Source: Bacillota bacterium
GTDB lineage: Bacteria > Bacillota > Clostridia > Acetivibrionales > DSM-1351
Length of the DNA stretch: 21,121 nt
Assembly (NCBI GenBank): GCA_023431385.1
Contig: JAEYWA010000001.1
Span: 1 to 21,121, forward strand
Direction of reading: 5' to 3'
The notes under the pieces: model-generated
What the model was told of the DNA's origin: nothing
Seen by the model: the letters and a program-made list of their open reading frames with translations, nothing else
Databases searched by the model: none
Translations under genes and position numbers: made by a program
In this document: piece by piece, positions 1 through 7,922 of the stretch
Layout: each line of letters begins with the position of its first letter
How positions within the stretch are numbered: the stretch's first letter is position 1

Positions 1-1
1 A

Positions 2-604
2 GTTCAAATACCTGAAGAAAAAATAAATTGGACCACCAGATATGCATATGTTGTAAAGATGACACAAACAGATGATAACGGAGATGGCCAAAATAAAGGT
101 CATGTTTATCCTTCTATGATTGAATGCCTTGCTACAAAGGATTCTGATCTGAAGCTTCCTTTTTTACATGAGGAGGCTCATGCAATAGTATACAGACAGT
201 GGGGAAGGCTCCCGAGTTTCTGGTCTGAAGGGGTTGCTGAATATATTAGCTCATTTTTAATGAATCCCAATTGGAAAAAACCTCATCAGGATGAATATGA
301 AGCGGTTATAAAACTTGCTTTAAAATATATTGATAGCGGTATTGACAAACTTATTTGTGATTTGGACGACAAGGAGTTTTGGAGACTTAAAAACTTAGAT
401 ATGGTAGATTATAGGGTGGCTAGCATTTTTGTGTATTACATAGTTAAGATTAAGGGTTGGGAATATTTGCATAAAATATTAAATGAGTTATGTTCTAATA
501 GTAATGCTTTTTTGAGTAATGAAGTAAATAATCAAAAATTAGTTACAAAGTGGAAGAATTTTCTGATCAAAGAGCAAATAAAGCTAAAATTGATCCCATT
601 ATAA
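2..604 (+). CDS. HEXXH zinc metallopeptidase-like protein, 5' end missing
   Basis: The reading frame is open from base 2, through the ATG at 59, to a TAA at 602-604, so the gene almost certainly starts before the window and the ATG at 59 is internal; no ribosome site precedes it. The residues HEEAH (bases 167-181) fit the HEXXH zinc-binding and catalytic motif. About 20 residues later comes W-SEGVAEY, resembling the downstream glutamate motif of gluzincins, where a Glu is the third zinc ligand. This layout is typical of peptidase-MA-like proteins. The rest is a helical C-terminal part ending in a Lys-rich tail. Substrate and localisation cannot be told because the N-terminus is cut off. It ends 149 bases before the next start and a separate promoter lies between, so it is probably not part of the same transcript. 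The family call is from motif reading only. Confidence 0.7.
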   Translation, partial: VQIPEEKINWTTRYAYVVKMTQTDDNGDGQNKGHVYPSMIECLATKDSDLKLPFLHEEAHAIVYRQWGRLPSFWSEGVAEYISSFLMNPNWKKPHQDEYEAVIKLALKYIDSGIDKLICDLDDKEFWRLKNLDMVDYRVASIFVYYIVKIKGWEYLHKILNELCSNSNAFLSNEVNNQKLVTKWKNFLIKEQIKLKLIPL

Positions 605-704
605 TAGCTAAACTAAGGTTTAATACCTATAATAACCAATTATTAACAGTGTGTGAATTATTTGTTAAAAATTATTGTAATTTATTACCTTATATGAGGT
701 ATTG

Positions 705-713
705 TGGTATAAT
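705..713 (+). promoter_or_regulatory. extended -10 promoter for the transporter operon
   Basis: TGGTATAAT at 705-713 is a perfect -10 (TATAAT, 708-713) with the extended TG. The -35 position 17 bases upstream (685-690, TTACCT) is weak, which extended -10 promoters tolerate. Transcription would start near 720, about 30 bases before the AGGAGG ribosome site at 743-748. Confidence 0.6.
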
Positions 714-752
714 TCCTACAGACTAAAGTGCTTTTATCATCTAGGAGGAACT

Positions 753-1622
753 ATGACTATAACCACTAAAACTAAAGAAAAAATAACTCTATTTCTCTTT
801 CTTGGTCCAAGTATAGCAGGTTTTTCACTTTTCTTTTTTGTTCCGTTTCTGGGGGCTATATACTATTCGTTAATTGACGGTAGCTCCGAAGGTCATTTTG
901 TTGGTTTAGGAAATTACATAAATATTATTTCAAATGAAGTTTTTACAAGAGCCATGTTCAATACAATATTTTTCACTATTATTTGTGTTCCCACAAATAT
1001 GGGAATATCCTTGATAATGGCTCTTCTCCTTAATTTGAGAATTCCATACAGAAATATATTCAGAACTATTTTCATATCGCCTCTTGTTGTACCCGTTGCT
1101 TCAGTTATTCTGGTCTGGCACATATTATTCGACTATAGTGGAACAATCAATGCAGTTATATCAAACCTGGGTTTATTCAAAGTAGACTGGATGAATTCTG
1201 AATGGACTCGTATAGTAGTCTTAATTCTTTATTTATGGAAGAATGTTGGATATAATATTATCCTTTTTTTGGCAGGACTTCAGTGCATTCCAGAGGAATA
1301 TTACGACTCGGCCCGTATTGACGGAGCTAATCCATGGAATCAATTTAAAAACATTACATTAGTGTACCTTACGCCCACATCCTTTTTTGTATTTATAATG
1401 TCAATAATAAACTCGTTTAAGGTTTTTAGAGAAACCTATCTTATTTCTGGAGAGTATCCGCATACCAGCATATACATGCTTCAGCATTATATGAACAATA
1501 TGTTTCGATCGCTGGATTATCAGAAGCTTACGACAGCTGCGCTTATTACAGCTTTTATTATATATTTGCTGGTAGTTATCTTATTTAGATTTGAGCGCAG
1601 GATCAGTTCAAGTTTGAAATAA
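753..1622 (+). CDS. sugar-type ABC transporter permease, MalF/UgpA-like
   Basis: An integral membrane subunit of a carbohydrate-type (CUT1) ABC importer. The start is placed at ATG 753 because AGGAGG sits at 743-748; an upstream in-frame ATG at 702 lies inside the promoter. The 289-residue product has a short basic N-terminus, a first membrane segment near residues 13-35 and about six segments in all. In the last third it carries the EAA-type loop (E-Y-Y-D-S-A-R-I-D-G-A), which docks onto the ATPase. The length is normal for the family. It is the first gene of a run (753-7725) that continues with a second permease 17 bases downstream. No ATPase is encoded nearby; Firmicute sugar importers often borrow a shared ATPase (MsiK/UgpC type) encoded elsewhere, so this alone is not abnormal. 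The substrate cannot be read from sequence. Confidence 0.9.
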   Translation: MTITTKTKEKITLFLFLGPSIAGFSLFFFVPFLGAIYYSLIDGSSEGHFVGLGNYINIISNEVFTRAMFNTIFFTIICVPTNMGISLIMALLLNLRIPYRNIFRTIFISPLVVPVASVILVWHILFDYSGTINAVISNLGLFKVDWMNSEWTRIVVLILYLWKNVGYNIILFLAGLQCIPEEYYDSARIDGANPWNQFKNITLVYLTPTSFFVFIMSIINSFKVFRETYLISGEYPHTSIYMLQHYMNNMFRSLDYQKLTTAALITAFIIYLLVVILFRFERRISSSLK

Positions 1623-1639
1623 AAGGAAAGGAGGGTTAT

Positions 1640-2593
1640 ATGATTTCAAAAGGCAAATTCGCTAGTCAGATCGATTTAGCAGGTCCAATCAGTCGTCCTA
1701 TTAGACTTCAATTAAAGGGGAAGAAGCTAAGGAGTATATTTCTGGTATTAGTAATGCTGGTTCTTTCAATGACATTTTTATTTCCGCTAGTGGTTACCGT
1801 AACAAATTCATTCATGACCGAAAAGGAAATAACTCAGAACTATCTGGCTATTACCTATAATATACAAAACAATATTATTGGAGATTCTATACCTGAATTT
1901 GTGAACATAAAATTCATTCCAGACATAGTCACATTTAAGCAGTATTTTGTATTATTAATAGAAAGATCAAACTATTTATCAATGTTCTGGAATTCTGTTA
2001 TGCTTGTCTTGCCAATAGTGGCAGGACAAATATTAGTAGCATCATTGGCTGCGTATGCGTTTACATTTATTAAATTTAAATGGCGTGAAAACCTATTTTT
2101 GGTGTACATTATAACGATGATGATGCCTTTTCAGGTAACCTTGGTATCCAACTATTTAATTATTGGTAAGCTGGGTTTATTAGACAATTATCTTTCAATA
2201 ATCCTCCCTGGAATTTTTAATACTTTTGGTGTATTCCTTTTGAGACAGTTTATGACATATATTCCGGAGGAGTATATAGAAGCGGCAAAAATCGATGGAG
2301 GCAGCCACTTAAGAATATATTCAAGAATAATTTTTCCAATGGTAAAATCAGGGGTTGCAGCTTTAGCCATTTTAATATTTATAGATAATTGGAATATGGT
2401 GGAACAGCCGCTGATATTTCTGCAAAGCCAAGAATTGCAGCCATTGTCAATATTTCTTTCCAATATAAACATTGACGAGAGAGGTATATCATTTGCTGCA
2501 TCAACTATATATATGATACCTATGCTTCTTATTTTTATCTATGGAGAGAATTACTTGATTGAAGGTATACAACTGTCAGGTTTGAAGGGGTAA
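1640..2593 (+). CDS. sugar-type ABC transporter permease, MalG/UgpE-like
   Basis: Second membrane subunit of the CUT1-type importer, 317 residues, expected to pair with the product of the previous gene. Start ATG 1640 follows AAAGGAGGG (1627-1635). The N-terminus is cytoplasmic and basic, then come a first membrane helix near residues 33-53 and an extracellular stretch of about 60 residues. Further membrane helices follow, with the EAA-type loop (Y-I-E-A-A-K-I-D-G-G) about 100 residues from the end. The extracellular part is somewhat longer than in a minimal MalG-like protein but the architecture is otherwise normal. It lies 17 bases after the first permease and 35 bases before the membrane fusion protein gene, consistent with one mRNA. 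Confidence 0.9.
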   Translation: MISKGKFASQIDLAGPISRPIRLQLKGKKLRSIFLVLVMLVLSMTFLFPLVVTVTNSFMTEKEITQNYLAITYNIQNNIIGDSIPEFVNIKFIPDIVTFKQYFVLLIERSNYLSMFWNSVMLVLPIVAGQILVASLAAYAFTFIKFKWRENLFLVYIITMMMPFQVTLVSNYLIIGKLGLLDNYLSIILPGIFNTFGVFLLRQFMTYIPEEYIEAAKIDGGSHLRIYSRIIFPMVKSGVAALAILIFIDNWNMVEQPLIFLQSQELQPLSIFLSNINIDERGISFAASTIYMIPMLLIFIYGENYLIEGIQLSGLKG

Positions 2594-2628
2594 ATTATAA
2601 CCGCTATTAAACTTTTAGGAGGTTTCTG

Positions 2629-3933
2629 ATGGAGGACGCGGTAACATATACAAATGAAAAAAGAAAAAGTATAGTGAAAAAACTCATATTGATTTTTTTG
2701 ATATTTATGTTATTAGTAACATTTTTTTCAAATACTATAAAGAATATGTCTAATGCAAAGGTTAAGTATGAATTACCTACTAAAGGATATTTGGTAAAGA
2801 AGATCACCGGAAAAGGAAGTGTAGAGGCAAAAAACCCGGTTCTTGTATTTATAGACAATGATATCGAAAGACGAGTTCTTGATATAAAGATTAAAATAGG
2901 GGACAAAGTAAAAAAAGGACAGGAATTAGTAATATTCCAAAAAAAAGATGTCTCAGATGAATTAAAGGAGGCTGAAATTTTATATGAACAAAAAAAGCTT
3001 TCGTTGGAGAAGCTTAAGGAACAATTATTATCCAAGGACCTTTTAGAATACGAGAGGACAATAAATGATGAAAAGAAGAAGTTAACAAGGATGGAAAAAG
3101 AGATGGATGGCAAAAAGGAGCTTTTTGCTTTAGGGGCTATTTCAAAGTATGAACTAGAGACTTCACAAAATGATTTGGAGGACGTTCGGACAGAGTATGC
3201 ACAAAAGATGGAGGATTATAGCTATGCAAAAAAAAGTGAAGCTGCAAGAGTCAGAAATCTACAAAGGGATATTAAAAGCTGTGAGTATGAAATTGAATTG
3301 GCTGAACTCTCATTGAAAAGGTTAAAAAAAGATAAGGACTTCAGCAATATAATCACTGCTCCCTGTGACGGGATAGTTAAAGAAATAAATATATCTGTTG
3401 GGAATATGGTAAACAATACAAAATCATTATGCAGCATATCTGATCCCTCAAGAGGATTCAATTTCGTAGTACCTGTCGATACAGACGATTTAAAATATAT
3501 ATCAATTGGTGATAATGCAGAAGTTCACCTTAAGTCATTATCCGGAAAAGTAGTAGTTGGGAAGATTATAAATATTAAAGACGACCTATCTAAAACCGGA
3601 GAAAAGAAAGAACTGATTGTTGATTTATCTGATGAAAACTTAATAGGGGGAGAAAGTGGTGAAATATATATATCTAAAACCACAAGGTTTTATGATTTTC
3701 TCGTTCCAAATTCTTCAATAAATGAGGATAAGGATGGAAGATTCGTTTATATCATTAAGGAGAAGAAGGGGCCTCTTGGAAACAGTTATTTTGTTCAAAG
3801 GGCATCAGTAATCACAGATGAGTCAGACAATACCAAAACGTCAATCTTAAACGGTTTAGATGAAAAAGATAAAGTTGTTACTAATCGGGATCGCCCTGTA
3901 TATGACGGTAATTATGTTGTCATTTCTGATTGA
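2629..3933 (+). CDS. HlyD/MacA-type membrane fusion (adaptor) protein
   Basis: 434 residues; start ATG 2629 with AGGAGG at 2617-2622. The order is: basic cytoplasmic N-terminus, one membrane helix (about 18-38), a first beta/half-lipoyl segment with IKIGDKVKKGQ near residue 90, a long charged coiled coil (about 110-240), the second lipoyl half with TAPCDGIVKEI near 243, then beta-barrel and membrane-proximal domains. This is the layout of periplasmic adaptor subunits; in Gram-positive bacteria they sit outside the membrane and work with MacB/FtsX-type permeases. The next gene encodes such a membrane protein, which supports the pairing. Finding it between sugar-importer permeases and a solute-binding protein is unusual. 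The stop codon lies in the first unit of a 14-base degenerate repeat. Confidence 0.85.
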   Translation: MEDAVTYTNEKRKSIVKKLILIFLIFMLLVTFFSNTIKNMSNAKVKYELPTKGYLVKKITGKGSVEAKNPVLVFIDNDIERRVLDIKIKIGDKVKKGQELVIFQKKDVSDELKEAEILYEQKKLSLEKLKEQLLSKDLLEYERTINDEKKKLTRMEKEMDGKKELFALGAISKYELETSQNDLEDVRTEYAQKMEDYSYAKKSEAARVRNLQRDIKSCEYEIELAELSLKRLKKDKDFSNIITAPCDGIVKEINISVGNMVNNTKSLCSISDPSRGFNFVVPVDTDDLKYISIGDNAEVHLKSLSGKVVVGKIINIKDDLSKTGEKKELIVDLSDENLIGGESGEIYISKTTRFYDFLVPNSSINEDKDGRFVYIIKEKKGPLGNSYFVQRASVITDESDNTKTSILNGLDEKDKVVTNRDRPVYDGNYVVISD

Positions 3934-4011
3934 GTCAGTCTGCTTGAGTCAGTCTGGGTCAGTTTGGTGTAATCGTTTTGGTTTAATTATTTTGGCTTAA
4001 TCAATTTGATC
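3931..4011 (+). repeat. degenerate 14-base tandem repeat after the adaptor gene
   Basis: About six imperfect units start at 3931, 3945, 3959 (shortened to 11 bases), 3970, 3984 and 3998. The first two share TGAGTCAGTCTG; the last three follow TAATCnnTTTGG. The run begins with the TGA stop codon of the adaptor gene. Since 14 is not a multiple of three, TGA/TAA triplets fall in all frames. It fills most of the 115-base gap before the next gene. No dyad or T-run typical of a terminator is seen. Confidence 0.6.
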
Positions 4012-4048
4012 AGACAGTTTATTGTATTCCGGAAGGGTGTGAAATCTT

Positions 4049-5449
4049 TTGAAAAATACTAGATTAATTAGATTTATAGGCTTCTTGGGTATATTTATTA
4101 TTCTGGCTGAAATTGTAACCAGTAATGCGATTATAAATAATTTCTGCGAGATAAACGGCAACTATTCCACATTAAAAACTGTTGTAGACGTTAAAAATAA
4201 CATCGATATGGACAATGAGGCTGGCTTCAACAAACAGGATATCTGGCAGCTCAAAAATATATTTAAGAATGAAAACTTAGCTTATTCTGCCAGACCAAGC
4301 GAAAAGAATACCGTTGTTTATCATGATAAAAAGCCATATAAAGCTGCGGTAATTGCAACAGATTCCACTTATCAGAGTTTCAGGGAAATGAATATTAAAC
4401 ATGGAAACTTTTTTCGAACAAGTGATGAGATAAGCTCTAAGCCTGTAGCAGTCATTGATAATGAACTTGCTTGGGAGATATTCCAAACAGACAATGTTGT
4501 GGGAATGGATATTGAATTGCTTGACCGGACATTTTTAATTATAGGGATATGCTCTGAAGAAAAAAGTTTAATTCGTAAGTTGGTTGATGATGGAATCCCG
4601 GAAATTTATATTCCTTTTGAAACACTTTTAGATATAGAACCAAGTACTAAAATTACTAATTTACAAATAAAGTCAGAAGATGATAACACTTTAGATAAAA
4701 ATAGGGAGATAATTACCAGATCCCTTGAAGCCATAAGCAAGGAACCTACCAATTATAACATCACTGATTACAATATTAAATTGGCATCTGTTAAACAGAT
4801 TCCTTTAATAGTGACTTTTTTATTAGGGTTAATAGTTATTTTAATGGGCCTACGCTTCATTTTCAGAGAAATTAAAGACTCTATTAATATAATAAAAAAA
4901 GAGTGTCAAGTAAACTATGTTTTAGATGTACTAAAGTTTAATAAAATTAAAATTTATGTTTTGTTTTTGAAAGTTACATGTACACTTATTTTATTGTGTA
5001 TGGTCTGGAAGGGGGTGAGTTTTCAGCCGTATGTTTCTCCCAAATACATATCAGTGAATTTATTTGATCTATCCTATATTAAAGATCTATTTAAAAGCCA
5101 GCTGGAGATATTTAACTCCAATGCCGGTTATGTTGCGCCATACATGGAGCGTGAGTTTAACATAATTACAAAAATAGTATATTTTCAATTCGCTATAAGT
5201 CTCTTAATAGGGCTGCCATGTCTGCTGATTTCGTTAAATGCCTTAAAACGGTGCAGTAGTGACTTGTTTGAGAATATTGTGAATTTGACACTGCTGTTTA
5301 TACTATCTTTATTAATATTACTGTTAATCTCTTATTTGCTGGGGCTATCAGTATACGGTGACCAAATTAGAAGCGTTGCGGGTGTATGGTTTTTTACATT
5401 TATCAATACAATTAAATTCAAAAGAAAGGAATATGGTATTTTAGTATGA
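4049..5449 (+). CDS. MacB/FtsX-like ABC-type membrane protein
   Basis: 466 residues. The start is TTG 4049, chosen because it gives a complete N-terminal membrane anchor (about residues 7-29); GGAAGGGTGTG at 4031-4041 serves as ribosome site. The next in-frame ATG would remove that anchor. After the anchor comes an extracellular domain of about 220 residues. Its middle part (P-V-A-V-I-D-N-E-L-A, then V-V-G-M-D-I-E) resembles the MacB periplasmic core domain. At least four further hydrophobic segments follow (near 253-273, 300-322, 375-397, 408-432). MacB/FtsX proteins normally have one N-terminal and three C-terminal helices, so this one is divergent. No ATPase is fused to it or encoded next to it. 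It overlaps the next gene by four bases (ATGA), so their translation is probably coupled. The adaptor gene upstream is its likely partner. The family assignment is moderately sure; the function is not known. Confidence 0.6.
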   Translation: MKNTRLIRFIGFLGIFIILAEIVTSNAIINNFCEINGNYSTLKTVVDVKNNIDMDNEAGFNKQDIWQLKNIFKNENLAYSARPSEKNTVVYHDKKPYKAAVIATDSTYQSFREMNIKHGNFFRTSDEISSKPVAVIDNELAWEIFQTDNVVGMDIELLDRTFLIIGICSEEKSLIRKLVDDGIPEIYIPFETLLDIEPSTKITNLQIKSEDDNTLDKNREIITRSLEAISKEPTNYNITDYNIKLASVKQIPLIVTFLLGLIVILMGLRFIFREIKDSINIIKKECQVNYVLDVLKFNKIKIYVLFLKVTCTLILLCMVWKGVSFQPYVSPKYISVNLFDLSYIKDLFKSQLEIFNSNAGYVAPYMEREFNIITKIVYFQFAISLLIGLPCLLISLNALKRCSSDLFENIVNLTLLFILSLLILLLISYLLGLSVYGDQIRSVAGVWFFTFINTIKFKRKEYGILV

Positions 5450-7725
5450 ATTACAAAAAGTTACTTTTATTTTCAATGATGTCTCTTTTAATTATTAACG
5501 GATGTGCCTGTAGTTTATCAAGTGATAAATCAGGAAAAAATAATCTTGTTTTATTTTATGGTGAAAAAGATATTACCGGAAATTCAGAGTTTAGCAATCC
5601 GGGTATTATTAGAATAAACTCTCAGAAGCAATTGGTTGTATCTGATGATGATGGGAAAAGTACAAAATATGTAATGCTTGATATGGAGGGCACTCCTGCT
5701 GTCATGATGAAATGTGATAACTTTGAGGGAAATGGTTCGCTATTTACCCTTGATGCAAATGATAATTTTCATATTTATTATGAGGAGCCTGTAATTGATC
5801 CCAATACAAATTCACCAAAGGAATTTAAAAGGCAAATCTTAATATATAATAATAGGGGAGAATATATAAATAAAGTAGAAATTGGTTCGGTCAGTAACCA
5901 GGACAGCCAAGTAAATCGAGTATTTGATATAGCAGTAGATTCAGCAGGTAATTATTATTTAGCTGAGAATAAAGGTATCGAATTTATAGACAAAAATGGT
6001 AAAACAATAAAGTATATAGGTACATACCCTTATTGCATAGCACTGGATTCAGAGGATAATTTAATTTATGCTGATGATTCTGCAGGAGTTCCGGGGGTTA
6101 AGCCTTTTATAGAAAAGATGAATGTGCAGACCGGAAAAAGCATTTGGAAAAATGAAGTTGCACCTGGAACAATACCCAAGCAGCTCAAAGTCAGTAGTAA
6201 AGAAGGTTACATAATCTACATGGATGACAAGGGAGTAAAAAGATATACTGCCGAAGGGAAACCTGCTGAAGAATATTCAGTTGACTTTATGTCTTCAGAT
6301 ATACTCACAATGAATCTAGACTTGATATCATTGAATATAGATGATTCTGACAATATGTATATCCTGGCAAAGGATAATGCTTCATTACAAAACTCCGGCA
6401 ATGTGAAATACGGCTTGTTTAAGTATACGAAGACTGATAAGCCAAAGAAAGTAGAGAAGAAAACTGTATTAGTTTTAGCTACAGCTCAATCAAACAGATT
6501 TCTTGAAACTGCAATAAATATGTTCCAGAGGGAAAATCCTAATATATCAATAAAAATTCAGGAATATAACAATGCCAGTCAGAACCCGGAAGATTTTGAA
6601 AAATATATTAAGTCTCTGAGTACTGAAATGATGAGCGGAGCAGGACCTGATATTATTGATGTTAAAAACCTGCCCTATAAAAAATACGCAGATAAGAATA
6701 GTTTAGTAAATCTAGATGAACTAATTTCAAAGGATAAGGAATATGACGTAAATAAGTATAATACAATCCTAATTGACCTGTTGAAATATAAAAAACAAAC
6801 ATATACAATTCCTTTATGTTTCGGTATTCAATCTCTGGTCGCGAATAAGGATGAGATTGGTAAAATTCAAGTCGGTTTGGAGGATACTAAATGGACTTGG
6901 CAGGATTTTATTTCTATAGGTGAAAAGGCAGTAAAAGATATAAATGGTGATGGAAATATTGACCAATATGCATTTATTAAGATGGATGAAGGTGATTTGT
7001 TCTCCTATTTATTTGCAAGCTGTTACAATCAATTTGTTGATATGGAAAATAAAAAGGCAAATTTCGATTCTCAAGATTTCGTAAACTTGCTTAATATGTG
7101 TAAGCAATTTACTGACAAGAACTTATCCAACCCGCAGGTGTATGATATAGCCAGTTATCCGGATGCTTCAGATAGAGGTCAGATTGTGTTCGTTCCTCAG
7201 AATATTTATAACTATATGCATTATTCTTATGTAAAAACAATGTTTAATGGAAAATCTCAAATCTTAAGTCTGCCGTCCCAAAGTAAAAGCGGTGGTACTT
7301 TTGTACCTAAACTTCTTATATCAATTAATAGCAACTCGAAACATGTAAATGAAGCGTGGGAATTTTTAAAGTTCTTACTTTCAGATGAAGTCCAATCTCA
7401 AAGGGAACTAGGGAACACAGGTTTTGCAATCAATAAGGAAGCTCTGAAAAAGAGGTTTGAAGAGGATTTAAAAGAAAGTGAAGATATTATTAGTCAGAAT
7501 GGGGGCTCTGTCGTTATAAATGACAGAAAAACTGACCCACTCGCTAAGGAAGATGTATCTGCAATAGAGAAGCTTATAAATGATGCACAAAACTGTAATA
7601 ATAGCGAACAACAAATATCTAGTATAATTAATAGAGAATTAACTCCGTTCTTTACAGGACAAAAATCTGCCGAGGAAGTATCAAGGATTATTCAAAGCAA
7701 GGTGGAGACTTACCTAAACGAGTAG
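5446..7725 (+). CDS. lipoprotein: beta-propeller-like domain fused to family 1 solute-binding protein
   Basis: 759 residues, about 300 longer than a usual family 1 solute-binding protein. A signal peptide ends in LIINGC with Cys20 as the probable lipidation site, so the protein should be tethered outside the membrane. Residues about 35-335 contain repeated strand motifs of the NHL/SMP-30 propeller kind: D-S-A-G-N-Y-Y, D-S-E-D-N-L-I-Y, D-S-D-N-M-Y-I. From about 338 the protein reads as a classic sugar-binding protein: FLETAINMFQRENPNI, then GAGPDIIDV, TIPLCFGIQSL, and a calcium-loop-like D-I-N-G-D-G-N-I-D near 498-506. That loop is seen in many Firmicute binding proteins. It would deliver a ligand to the two permeases at the start of the operon. 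The role of the propeller is unknown; binding a surface glycan or protein is possible. The ATGA overlap ties it to the MacB-like gene, and a terminator at 7808-7845 closes the operon. Confidence 0.85.
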   Translation: MNYKKLLLFSMMSLLIINGCACSLSSDKSGKNNLVLFYGEKDITGNSEFSNPGIIRINSQKQLVVSDDDGKSTKYVMLDMEGTPAVMMKCDNFEGNGSLFTLDANDNFHIYYEEPVIDPNTNSPKEFKRQILIYNNRGEYINKVEIGSVSNQDSQVNRVFDIAVDSAGNYYLAENKGIEFIDKNGKTIKYIGTYPYCIALDSEDNLIYADDSAGVPGVKPFIEKMNVQTGKSIWKNEVAPGTIPKQLKVSSKEGYIIYMDDKGVKRYTAEGKPAEEYSVDFMSSDILTMNLDLISLNIDDSDNMYILAKDNASLQNSGNVKYGLFKYTKTDKPKKVEKKTVLVLATAQSNRFLETAINMFQRENPNISIKIQEYNNASQNPEDFEKYIKSLSTEMMSGAGPDIIDVKNLPYKKYADKNSLVNLDELISKDKEYDVNKYNTILIDLLKYKKQTYTIPLCFGIQSLVANKDEIGKIQVGLEDTKWTWQDFISIGEKAVKDINGDGNIDQYAFIKMDEGDLFSYLFASCYNQFVDMENKKANFDSQDFVNLLNMCKQFTDKNLSNPQVYDIASYPDASDRGQIVFVPQNIYNYMHYSYVKTMFNGKSQILSLPSQSKSGGTFVPKLLISINSNSKHVNEAWEFLKFLLSDEVQSQRELGNTGFAINKEALKKRFEEDLKESEDIISQNGGSVVINDRKTDPLAKEDVSAIEKLINDAQNCNNSEQQISSIINRELTPFFTGQKSAEEVSRIIQSKVETYLNE

Positions 7726-7807
7726 AGTATTGTCATTTGTAAGGAATCGTATTATTGCGACCTTTTGATTAAAAATATGTAAAAATTGATACCATAAAAT
7801 AATTAAG

Positions 7808-7845
7808 AAGCTGTCTCAAAGTAGGTAATAAAGAGGCAGCTTTTT
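7808..7845 (+). terminator. terminator of the transporter operon
   Basis: AAGCTGTCTC (7808-7817) pairs with GAGGCAGCTT (7833-7842) as a 10-bp stem with one G-U pair; TTTTT runs over 7841-7845. It lies 82 bases after the stop of the lipoprotein gene. Confidence 0.8.
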
Positions 7846-7853
7846 ATCATTAA

Positions 7854-7868
7854 TATTCTGTCAGAATA
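7854..7868. promoter_or_regulatory. 15-bp palindrome, candidate operator
   Basis: TATTCTG and CAGAATA flank a single central T. The perfect dyad lies 54 bases upstream of the AraC-type regulator start and after the previous terminator. A TATAAC at 7882-7887 could be the -10, with no good -35. It could bind the regulator encoded next to it, but nothing proves that. Confidence 0.35.
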
Positions 7869-7922
7869 ATTGAGGTTGAATTATAACTTTAACTAAACTA
7901 CTTTGAATGTTAAAATGTTTCT

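Noticed and set aside
702..752. 17-codon N-terminal extension of the first permease
   Set aside because: The ATG at 702 lies within the promoter -10 region and has no ribosome site; AGGAGG marks ATG 753.
3931..4011. CRISPR array
   Set aside because: Units of 14 bases run without spacers and are degenerate; nothing resembles repeat-spacer structure and no cas gene is present.
7808..7845. Insertion-sequence end
   Set aside because: CTGTCTCAAA resembles ends of some insertion sequences, but no transposase trace or matching second end is seen; a U-tailed hairpin explains it as a terminator.
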